64,000 nucleotides of DNA from positions 1 through 64,000 of the forward strand of contig NZ_BLZO01000185.1 in the NCBI RefSeq assembly GCF_014132355.1, read 5' to 3'. Positions 8,182-15,709 of this stretch are shown one piece after another. Made by a program: the position numbers and the translations under genes. Under the pieces are notes generated by a model, which was given only the letters and a program-made list of their open reading frames with translations, was not told the origin of the DNA and did no database searches. Numbering within the stretch: position 1 is the stretch's first letter; every line of letters begins with the position of its first letter. The DNA is from Okeania sp. KiyG1 (lineage in GTDB: Bacteria; Cyanobacteriota; Cyanobacteriia; Cyanobacteriales; Microcoleaceae).

Positions 8182-8871
8182 ACTTACCTTAAGGGTTTGC
8201 GCTCAAAAGTCTTATGGGTGAGGGTAGGAGACAACCCACCCCTAATATCAAATCCGGTTGAATACTTATTATATGAGATGGGGAGATGGGGGATGGGGAG
8301 ATGGGGGGATGGGGAGATGGGGGGATGGGGAGATGGGGGGATGGGGAGATGGGGGGATAGGGAGATTTAAGGCGAGAAAGTGTGGATAGAATTATAAACA
8401 TATACTGTATAACCGGATTCTATATAACCCCTCCCAGGAGGGGAAGACAGGAGACAGGAGAGAGGAGAAACGGGGAATGAGCGAGGAGGTAGGAGTAAGA
8501 ATTGTCCCAAGATTTTTCTGCCCAACTATGAGCCTAAAATACCCTCCATGCATGAGCATGAAGAGCTGAAACAGGCGCACTGCAATTCGACCCTAAAAAG
8601 GCCAATACCAATATCAGTCAATGCTTTATATCATGTCCGGATAATTAGTGATAAAAAAACTTTCTCCTTCTTCTCCAGTTCTTGTTCTTCCTTCTTTCTT
8701 CTTCCAACTTCAGTCTTCCCTCCTGACTTCCCCTCCCCTCCACCGGAGGGGTTAGGGGTGGGTTGGGAGGGGTTAGGGGTGGGTTGAGTTCTGAGTTCTG
8801 ACTCCTCGGTCGTTATTTATAACTGTTCAACCGGACATGATATTATTCCCTATTCCCTAGCGCGTAGCGAC
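8182..8871. repeat. Repeat-filled spacer at right edge of island
   Basis: No convincing gene. It holds, in order: a copy of the GGGTTTGC...AGTCTTATGGGT repeat (8193-8235); a MITE-B copy (8245-8425) whose ends are ATATCAAATCCGG and CCGGATTCTATAT and whose interior is a GGGGAGATGG microsatellite (about 8278-8365); part of the GAATGAGCGAGGAGGTAGGA repeat (8440-8620); and an element with inverted ends ATATCATGTCCGG (8627) and CCGGACATGATAT (8831). Open frames here are low-complexity. Confidence 0.7.
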
Positions 8872-8874
8872 ATA

Positions 8875-10329
8875 TTATATTGAAAAATCAGATTGTGTCC
8901 ATACCATCCAGAAAAGTAAAATTAACACGAAGCTCATAAACCCAATCAGGTGGTCAAATTCTTCGACCACACGGGGGAATTTAATTGCCAACTTCTGAAA
9001 AATAAGTAGATATGCCACCCAACCAATAGCTATACTTACCAGTGGCTTGATTATATTATCTAGGGTGTAAGCTTCATAATAAAAAGCATTTGCCACAACT
9101 AATCCGCCGAGTAAGACCACTATTGCCCACCAAAAACCCAGTTTGACTTTGATTTTTTTTTCATTTTTCTGGTGAGGAAGAAAGATGAATTTAGCAAAAG
9201 AAATGGCTGTTCCCACTGCAGCAATGTTCATCCCAATAACCTGCCAGGGTAATAGATTTTTAGAGGTTAACACTTTTGCCCCAAAACCAGATAATAGTGG
9301 GAAACCAGAGATAGAAAAACTAGCAATAACTAAAGCTACCCAAATCTGACGATCGATGGGTTTATAATGTAATTCTTTAAAACTACGGCTTGGTAAAACC
9401 CCTGCAATTAAAAACAGAGCAGATTTAACTAAACCGTGGGTCAAAGCATAGAAACCAGCTACTACTGGTGCAGCAAGCACAAAACCTAACTGAGAAATGG
9501 TATGAAATGCCAGCATTCGTTTAGTATCTTTTTCAAATACAGCATAACCCACTCCTAGAAGTGCTGTACTCACACCAAAAAATCTCACGATCGGATCGAT
9601 TTCCTCTAACAGTAGGGCACAACGCACTAAAGGAAAAACACCAGCTTTGACCACAACTCCTGACAACATTGCTGATACAGGACTCTGTGATTCGGAGTGA
9701 GTAAAAGGCAACCATAACCCTGAGACAAAGATACCTCCCTTGGACAATAATCCCAAAAATATGAGGGCGATCGCTTCAGGAGACGAGTTATGCAAACCCA
9801 TAAAACTAAAGGAATGATTTGCCTTATATACGATTACTGCTCCCACCAGATAAAACAGCATTGCCGTATTACTGACAAACAGATAGCGCAACCCTACCCA
9901 AATCGATCTATCTGTACGCGGATAAGCTACCAGGAGAAACGCAGCAATACCAATCACCTCTAGTGCTACATACACGCTCATAAAATCTGCACAGATAAAA
10001 GTAGCATTAACACTACCATGCAGAATCACTATTTGCATATAGAAAAAAGCAGTTTTTTCGCTACTCCAACAGTAAAAAATAACTGCGAGGGTTACTATAG
10101 CATTAGTTATGATAAAAAAGGCACTCAGTTGGTCGATGATTAATGTTACACCGAAACTATCTAGTAACTGTATGTTCAAAGGAGACGGAGCTACAAATAT
10201 CGCCAAGGCATAGTTAGTGGAAACTAATGCTATCCCCAGTGCGAGAAAGCGGTCTAGTTTGGGTAATAGATAGATAACGAAACCAGTAAAAAAGGGTAAT
10301 GCCATCCAGAGGATAGTAATATTGGTCAT
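8875..10329 (-). CDS. mrpD: MrpD antiporter subunit, second copy
   Basis: A 484-residue membrane protein of the NuoL/M/N-MrpA/D family with about 14 predicted helices. The transmembrane residues that carry protons are visible: the Glu in YVALEVIGIAAF (about residue 123) and the Lys in GLLSKGGIFVSGLW (about 193). The start overlaps the stop of the first mrpD copy by 4 bp (ATGA), showing translational coupling. The two copies share most of their sequence, including the N-terminus MTNIT, and arose by duplication; paired mrpD genes are known in cyanobacterial mrp operons. The end of the gene overlaps what should be the mrpE start, but mrpE now lies 8.2 kb away. Confidence 0.88.
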   Translation of the reverse strand: MTNITILWMALPFFTGFVIYLLPKLDRFLALGIALVSTNYALAIFVAPSPLNIQLLDSFGVTLIIDQLSAFFIITNAIVTLAVIFYCWSSEKTAFFYMQIVILHGSVNATFICADFMSVYVALEVIGIAAFLLVAYPRTDRSIWVGLRYLFVSNTAMLFYLVGAVIVYKANHSFSFMGLHNSSPEAIALIFLGLLSKGGIFVSGLWLPFTHSESQSPVSAMLSGVVVKAGVFPLVRCALLLEEIDPIVRFFGVSTALLGVGYAVFEKDTKRMLAFHTISQLGFVLAAPVVAGFYALTHGLVKSALFLIAGVLPSRSFKELHYKPIDRQIWVALVIASFSISGFPLLSGFGAKVLTSKNLLPWQVIGMNIAAVGTAISFAKFIFLPHQKNEKKIKVKLGFWWAIVVLLGGLVVANAFYYEAYTLDNIIKPLVSIAIGWVAYLLIFQKLAIKFPRVVEEFDHLIGFMSFVLILLFWMVWTQSDFSI

Positions 10330-11762
10330 ATCTGCACCATCCAGAAAACTAGAATCAACATTAGACTCATTACCCCAATCAAATGATCGAATTTCTCTAC
10401 CCCACGAGGGAATTTCAGAATGAATTTCCTAAAAATAAAAAGATATGCCAACCAGCCAATACTAATAGTTATTAGGGGTTTCAATATATTATTTAAGGTA
10501 TAAGCTTGGTAATAAACAGCATTTGCTATAATTAATCCGCCGAGTAAAATTACCATTGCCCACCAAAACCCAGATGTTGCTTTTCCTTTTTCTTCGCTCT
10601 TTTGATGGGGGAGAAAGATAAATTTGGCAAATACAATTGTTGTTCCTACTGTCGCAACATTCATTGACACAACCTGCCAAGGTAATAAATTTTTGGAGGT
10701 CAATATCTTAGCCCCAAAACCAGACAATAAGGGAAAACCAGAAATTGAAAAACTAGCGATCGCTAAAGCTATCCAGATTGAGTTATTGAGCGGTCGGTCT
10801 TGCAATTCCTTAAAATTACGACTGGGCAAAATACCTGATATGAGAAAAAGTGCTGATTTCACCAATCCGTGAGTCAAGGCATAAAAGCCTCCTACCTCTG
10901 GCGCTGCCATGATAAAACCCAATTGAGAAATGGTGCTAAATGCTAGGGTACGCTTGGTATCTTTTTCCACAATGGCATAACCTACTCCTAACAAAGCTGT
11001 AGCCACACCAAAAATTCTCACAATTGGATCTATCTCCTCTAAAAATAGGGCACAACGCACTAAGGGAAACACTCCAGATTTGACCACCACTCCTGACAAC
11101 ATTGCTGATACTTGACTCTGTGATTCGGAGTGGGTTAGAGGTAACCAAAATCCTGATACAAAGATACCACCCTTGGACAATAATCCCAAAAATATCAGGG
11201 CGATCGCTTCGGGAGGCGAACCAAGCAAACCCATAAAACTAAAAGAATTATTTGCCTTATATACCAGTACTGCTCCTACCAGATAAAACAGCATGGCCGT
11301 ATTACTGACAAATAGATAGCGCAACCCTACCCAAATCGATCTATCTGTACGCGGATAGGTAACGAGAAGAAAGGCAGCAATACTGATTACCTCCAGTGCT
11401 ACATACAAACTAATAAAATCTGCACAGATAAAAGCAGAATTCACGCTACCATGCAGAATCACTACTTGCATATAGAAAAAAGCAGTTTTTTCGCTATTCC
11501 AAGTGTAAATAATAACTGCGGTGGTTACTATAGCGTTAGTGATGATAAAAAAGGCACTTAGTTGGTCGATGGTTAAAGTTACACCAAAATTATCTAGTAA
11601 CTGTATATTTAACAGTGATTGGGTTGAAAATATCGCCAAGGCATAGTTAGCTGAAACTAATGCTACTCCCAGTGCGAGAAAGCGGTCTAGTTTGGGTAGT
11701 AAATAAATAACAAACCCAAGAAAAAATGGTAATGCCATCCAGGCGATCGTAATATTAGTCAT
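10326..11762 (-). CDS. mrpD: MrpD antiporter subunit, first copy
   Basis: A 478-residue paralogue of the downstream copy, same family and topology, with the Glu in YVALEVISIAAF and the Lys in GLLSKGGIFVSGFW. It is thought to form a proton path of the Mrp complex in the cytoplasmic membrane; in other cyanobacteria the operon serves Na+ and alkaline tolerance. The start codon is preceded at once by an ATAACTG heptamer array instead of a ribosome binding site, and mrpC lies 494 bp upstream rather than abutting, so the operon is loosened here too. It ends FWMVQI, unlike the second copy. Confidence 0.88.
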   Translation of the reverse strand: MTNITIAWMALPFFLGFVIYLLPKLDRFLALGVALVSANYALAIFSTQSLLNIQLLDNFGVTLTIDQLSAFFIITNAIVTTAVIIYTWNSEKTAFFYMQVVILHGSVNSAFICADFISLYVALEVISIAAFLLVTYPRTDRSIWVGLRYLFVSNTAMLFYLVGAVLVYKANNSFSFMGLLGSPPEAIALIFLGLLSKGGIFVSGFWLPLTHSESQSQVSAMLSGVVVKSGVFPLVRCALFLEEIDPIVRIFGVATALLGVGYAIVEKDTKRTLAFSTISQLGFIMAAPEVGGFYALTHGLVKSALFLISGILPSRNFKELQDRPLNNSIWIALAIASFSISGFPLLSGFGAKILTSKNLLPWQVVSMNVATVGTTIVFAKFIFLPHQKSEEKGKATSGFWWAMVILLGGLIIANAVYYQAYTLNNILKPLITISIGWLAYLFIFRKFILKFPRGVEKFDHLIGVMSLMLILVFWMVQI

Positions 11763-11794
11763 TTTAGTTATCAGTTATCAGTTATCAGTTAGCC
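11763..11794 (-). repeat. ATAACTG heptamer array before mrpD start
   Basis: On the minus strand the heptamer ATAACTG (as AACTGATAACTGATAACTG) repeats about three times and ends 4 bp before the mrpD ATG, where a ribosome binding site should be. The same heptamer, five times, lies just before the carboxypeptidase start at 38562. Confidence 0.8.
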
Positions 11795-12256
11795 TCCTAC
11801 CGGAGGAGCTACGCTATCAGTACCGACCGCTGTTTGCGCAGCATGACCTAGGAAAGCCAGAAACAAGAAAATACTGAAGTTTACTTTCTCTTGGTCGATT
11901 GTATATGGCCAGGTTTCCTCGCCATCCTACCCTACGGGAAGCTCCGAAGATAGAACTCCGTTCCGCTGTCGCGTTTCGCGTCAGCGTTGCGTTGCGCCAG
12001 CTTTGCGTTGCGCCAGCTTTGCGAAGCAAAAGCAAAAGCAAACGACTGCTCTCTTGGTCGATTGGATATGGCCAGGTTTCCTGCTCTTGACAGAGCCGCT
12101 CCGAATTGCGCCATCTCACCCTACGGGAAGCTGGGCTTTTTCCGTTTGTCATGCTGCGCTTGACCTGTCGGCGACAGCTGTTAACGTAGTTATGCGAAGC
12201 GCAAAACGACCGCTTTTCATCCCCTTAAAAGGGAGGCTTGAGACCTGATTTTTTGG
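11795..12256. repeat. MITE-A-like repeats between mrpC and mrpD
   Basis: Contains CTCTTGGTCGATTG (11888 and again near 12051), ATGGCCAGGTTTCC, CCTACGGGAAGCT and CCCCTTAAAAGGGAGGCTTGA (near 12222), the inner and right parts of the MITE-A family, partly duplicated. A run of GCGTTGCGCCAGCTTTGC repeats lies in between. The open frames on both strands are built from these repeats and are not taken as genes. Confidence 0.7.
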
Positions 12257-12595
12257 TCATGATGGTGTATTATTTTCTTCGATTGCGCTAGTTTCCAAAG
12301 TGGGATTATCTTTTGCCAACTTCATCACACCTACCAACATCAAAGCTTGAATTGAAAATCCAATTACAATTGCTGTTAAGATAACGGCCTGGGGAACGGG
12401 GTCGGAATAAGCAACATCTTTAGTTTGGTCTGCAATTGGTGTAAACAAACCATCTACCGATGCTACTAGCACATAATAGGCAATAACTCCCGTACTCATA
12501 ATATCCATTGAGATGATTTTCATCACCAGATTTTTCTTAAAGATGATGCCGAAAAATCCAAATAATATGGTTGAAAATATACAAGCTTCTAACAT
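12257..12595 (-). CDS. mrpC: MrpC antiporter subunit
   Basis: A 112-residue protein of the NuoK/MrpC type with three membrane helices. It has the conserved pattern of this family: FGIIFKKNLVMKIISMDIMSTG in the first part and DPVPQAVILTAIVIGFSIQA in the last helix, where the DPxPQALxLTAIVI motif is diagnostic. It would be the first gene of the operon here, with 1.4 kb of non-coding DNA upstream to hold the promoter. Downstream 494 bp of repeats separate it from mrpD. Confidence 0.88.
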   Translation of the reverse strand: MLEACIFSTILFGFFGIIFKKNLVMKIISMDIMSTGVIAYYVLVASVDGLFTPIADQTKDVAYSDPVPQAVILTAIVIGFSIQALMLVGVMKLAKDNPTLETSAIEENNTPS

Positions 12596-13394
12596 AGAAA
12601 TTAGCTAATTAATTGTTATTTTTTGGTAGAAAATTAATGTTTAAATTACAAAAATCAAGGATTCAATCTCTATGATTAGGGTCATATAAGAATGAATTTT
12701 ACAAATAATCAAAGACTTATGCCAGTTTAAATCAACTGACTAAATTAACTTATATTAGTATATTTTACAGTTGCATAAATGCATAAAATAGATGAGAAAA
12801 TCTGAGATTAAAGTCGTCTCTTCTTTGGTCAATACATAAATTCATTTCTGTTTCCCTGGCTAACTACTCTTTTTTATTTTCAAGTTATCTACAATTTATA
12901 GCAGTTTGGACTTAATGAAGTACAGAGTTCTTAGATGTTCAGCCAATTGCTTAACTGATTAAGATTAAGCTGTACTATATTAGCTACCAATATGCCATAC
13001 ATTATTAAACATGAAATTGGGTCAAAAGAGAAGAGACGTTGAATATGAGTTCTGATAATTGGTTGGATTAAGTATTAATTATGGTTTGGGTGCTTAAAAA
13101 AATAACTATAATTTTTTTGTGCTTGGTTAAAAGTGGCCAAACTATAAAAGTTTGATCGATCTTTGCTACAAATATTTAGGTTACTGCTGAGGAGTCAGGA
13201 GACAGGAGGACCGAGTCGTATGGGAATAGGTTTGATACCATTTCTTATGTAGTAATTTATCTTTTTCGTCCCATAGATATTTCCTACAAATTATTTTAAT
13301 ATTGCTTATTATTTATAACATTCTTTTTCACCCTTGGTATTATACCATTTATCGAAAACTTTTCTACATTTTCGCATTGCAGGGTAGTGGGGGA
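12596..13394. other. Non-coding AT-rich stretch upstream of mrpC
   Basis: No gene, RNA or clear repeat family was recognised over most of this stretch. It presumably holds the mrp operon promoter, but no certain promoter motif can be picked. Near 13190 there is a short GGAGTCAGGAGACAGGAGG block like those elsewhere in the window. Confidence 0.5.
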
Positions 13395-13625
13395 GAATTC
13401 AATAATGGATAATTGATAATGGATAATTGATAATTACCTCTTCCTTTTAGGGAGAGGATTGAATAAAAGGAAAATATTTTCTCTTTTGGTCGATTGGATA
13501 TGGCGAGGAAACCCGCTCTTGACAGAGCCGCTCCGAATTGCGCCATCCCACCCTACGGGAAGCTGCGCTACGACCGCTTGTTTCTCCACAGCGAGTGAGA
13601 GAATTTTTACCTTAATTATTCGGTA
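13395..13625 (+). repeat. MITE-A copy, long version
   Basis: Runs from GATAATTGATAATTACCTCTTCC through GAGAGGATTGAATAAAAGG, TTGGTCGATTGGATATGGCG, CCACCCTACGGGAAGCTGCG and ACGACCGCTTGTTTCTCC to ATTATTCGGTAA. The same order of blocks is found at 63350-63525 and, reversed, at 44390-44620. Confidence 0.75.
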
Positions 13626-13969
13626 AACATAAGAATAATTAACATTAACTTAGTTAAAATCAGGAAAAAGTCATTCTGATTTTTTTAATTACTTAATAAT
13701 TGAAGTGTTACCTAAGTATAGTATTACTTTTGAGAATTGGTATTAGTATTAATCAATTCAATAAATTATAAATTTTCCCAGCTAGCTTCTACAACTTGAC
13801 ACATTGAGAAAAAAGTTTCTTTTACTGGTTGGCCATAACTTTCCTATTCTGATTAGAATTAGTTCTGATATATAATACCAATTTGAAAGTACAGAACCGC
13901 GATCGCTCAATTTAGTCACCACTGCGGGATTAATATCAAAGCAAACCATCTTCTAAGTCCCAATAACTG
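13626..13969. other. Spacer with a copied argZ fragment
   Basis: Mostly AT-rich and unrecognised. Positions 13886-13955 match the 3' part of argZ at about 15808-15877: both contain CCGCGATCGCTCAATTTAGT followed by CACCAC, GGATTAATATCAA and GCAAACCATCTTC. About nine of ten bases agree. It is a gene scrap, not an open frame. Confidence 0.7.
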
Positions 13970-14386
13970 TCATTCCTTCTGCAAAGCTACCAGAAATAAA
14001 GCTGGAGTCAAAATCTGAGTACCATGGTAGTATTTTAATGATAGCAAATCGTTATCAACTGACACCAAATAATCTGCTTTAGCCTCATAAGCTGCTGCTA
14101 AAAACTTATTATCATCCGAGTCAATTTCATCAAGGCGAGTAGCTTGATACGCACCCGGGATGTGGAGGGCGATCGCTGTAATATCCACAAGTAAATCTTC
14201 GATATCTGCCACAGCAACTCCCTGTCTTATCAACCTGCTGGTTAGTTCTTGAAGCAAAGGTGGAGCCATGACTAAACTAAAACGCCCCTCGCTCCACAAT
14301 TTTAAAATTTGGCGCGGACTACTCTTGCTTGTTGGACGAAGGAGAGCGGTAATAAATACAGAAGTATCAATGACAACTTTAAGCAT
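13970..14386 (-). CDS. PIN-domain toxin of a toxin-antitoxin pair
   Basis: A 138-residue PIN nuclease if started at MLKVVIDTSVFITAL, where Asp7 opens the active site; other acidic residues stand in LDEIDSDDNKFLAAA and DYLVSVDNDLL. A longer start 51 bp upstream is possible but the shorter one is preferred, because its ATG overlaps the real antitoxin stop (GATGCTTAA), the usual coupling in such operons. The family cleaves RNA when free of its antitoxin. Here the antitoxin lacks its N-terminal part, so either the toxin is silent, the remnant still neutralises it, or another antitoxin acts in trans. Confidence 0.8.
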   Translation of the reverse strand: MLKVVIDTSVFITALLRPTSKSSPRQILKLWSEGRFSLVMAPPLLQELTSRLIRQGVAVADIEDLLVDITAIALHIPGAYQATRLDEIDSDDNKFLAAAYEAKADYLVSVDNDLLSLKYYHGTQILTPALFLVALQKE

Positions 14387-14635
14387 CAACACCCATGCTA
14401 TTTGTAGAGGAATTTGAATTTTCAAGTTGAGGGGCAATGCGATCTACACTCGCTTCAAAACTTTCCCAAATTTCTGTCGCCGGAGTGGCATTGCTTCAGC
14501 ACGAGCGATAGCCCGTTTAACGATCGCCTCTGCTTGAGCGACTTCTAAAGAGGTAAGGGGAGTCTTTTCCTCTAAGTCGAGAAACAGCAAATCATTGGGA
14601 GTGCATTGAAAAAAGGCGCAGATTCTTTTTGACAT
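14379..14635 (-). pseudogene. Antitoxin remnant, cut by IS and frameshifted
   Basis: The remnant reads RICAFFQCTPNDLLFLD, the end of an XRE-type helix-turn-helix domain, then a helical acidic part, and after a one-base slip near 14487 TPATEIWESFEASVDRI and a tail ending NSMGVDA. Its stop overlaps the toxin start. The DNA-binding N-terminus is missing: at about 14632-14636 the sequence switches to the body of an ISAs1 transposase. An ATG inside the IS (14633-14635) is in frame and could still start a short product. Confidence 0.65.
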
Positions 14636-15167
14636 CCCATGGCATCAATTGTGACCAAACAACCAGAAATAGATAAAACTTTGAGAAGTTTGGGTATTGC
14701 AGTAATTTCGTTTGATTTATTATCTACTTTTACTTGACCTAAAACTAGGCGATTTCCTGTAGCCCAAGCACTGACCATGTGAATGGGTTTTTGAGATTTT
14801 TTCTGGTCATAAGAACCTCTCAGAGTTTTACCATCAATTGCTATTATTTCTCCTTGAGTTATTTGACTTACTGACTGAATCCATGACAAAAAACATTTTT
14901 GTAATTGTTCCGGGTCTAGACGTGCAAAAACTCGGGCAAATGTATCGTGAGATGGAATTCCATTAGGCAGTTTAAAAAACTTTTTAACCATTCATATTTA
15001 GACTCACCATAAGCTTCTATATCCACCCATGTATCCGCACCACAAATTACAGCACAAATAGTAATTGTAATAATATCAATTAATTGATGACGTTTAGTTC
15101 TATCTACCCTCGGGTCTTCTAGTTCACTAAAATAATCATAAATACTCTTTTTGGGCTGGAGTTTCAT
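14636..15167 (-). pseudogene. ISAs1-family transposase, 3' truncated
   Basis: The first about 175 residues of an ISAs1 transposase: MKLQPKKSIYDYFSELEDPR, then GIPSHDTFARVFARLDP, AIDGKTLRGSYD with the first catalytic Asp, and CLVTIDAMGCQKE with the second. The third catalytic region and the right end are gone, replaced by the antitoxin. One frameshift at the T5 run 14981-14985 is mended by one added T. It differs clearly in sequence from the ISAs1 element at 1665-3103, so it is another member of the family. Confidence 0.85.
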
Positions 15168-15709
15168 TGTTGAAAATTTCTATTATTACTAGGATAATTA
15201 TTCTCAAGGAAACTCTAATATTCGGTTTTAATTAGTTTTTTTAAGTATTAATTATGAAATTTATTTGATAGTTTTGACGGTTGAAAGTTTGGGTATTTTT
15301 GGATGTTGATATGAGAAGCGATAGACTTCCAGTCCGCTTTCCTACGGAATGCTACGCAAACGCGTTGGCGGAGCCTAGCGGCAGCTATATCGCATAGTCT
15401 CCATTTGAAATTATCTTCTTGGTCATTTGTCAAAAAAATTAGATGCGTTGACCCTGCCACACCTCCCACACTCCCCACATTCCCCTCCTGGGAGGGGTTA
15501 GGGGTGGGTTCCCACACTGCCCACACCTCCCACACCTCCCACACCTCCCACACTCCCGACACTCTCCCTATATTTTTAAATAGATCCACTCAGGGGTTCT
15601 ATATTTTGGCTCTGCGGAGATAAGAAAGGGGTTGGAGGCTAACATTGTTCACCAATAATGTTAGCCTAAACGCCCTACTAAAAATAGCTTTATTTCCTAA
15701 CTCCTAAAC
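15168..15709. other. Spacer with CACACCTCC microsatellite
   Basis: No gene. It holds the probable left end of the ISAs1 fragment (15168-15235), a block with GCGTTGGCGGAGCCTAGCGG typical of short dispersed palindromes in these genomes, and a CCCACACCTCC-type microsatellite (about 15455-15562) interrupted by GGGAGGGGTTAGGGGTGGG. TTTTTAAATAGATCC and AGGGGTTCTATA near 15575-15605 recur reversed at about 22289-22322. Confidence 0.6.
15637..15666 (-). terminator. Perfect hairpin downstream of argZ
   Basis: A 10-bp perfect stem GGCTAACATT/AATGTTAGCC with a 10-base loop lies 44-73 bp after the argZ stop. No T run follows, so it may be a transcript-end stabiliser or a weak terminator rather than a classic intrinsic one. 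Confidence 0.45.

Noticed and set aside
8189..8401. Open frames over the GGGGAGATGG microsatellite
   Set aside because: Pure low-complexity peptides (Pro/Ser/His or Gly/Trp/Met runs) from a simple repeat.
15248..15623. Open frames on both strands near the CACACCTCC array
   Set aside because: Made of microsatellite and GGGAGGGGTTAGGGGTGGG-type sequence.
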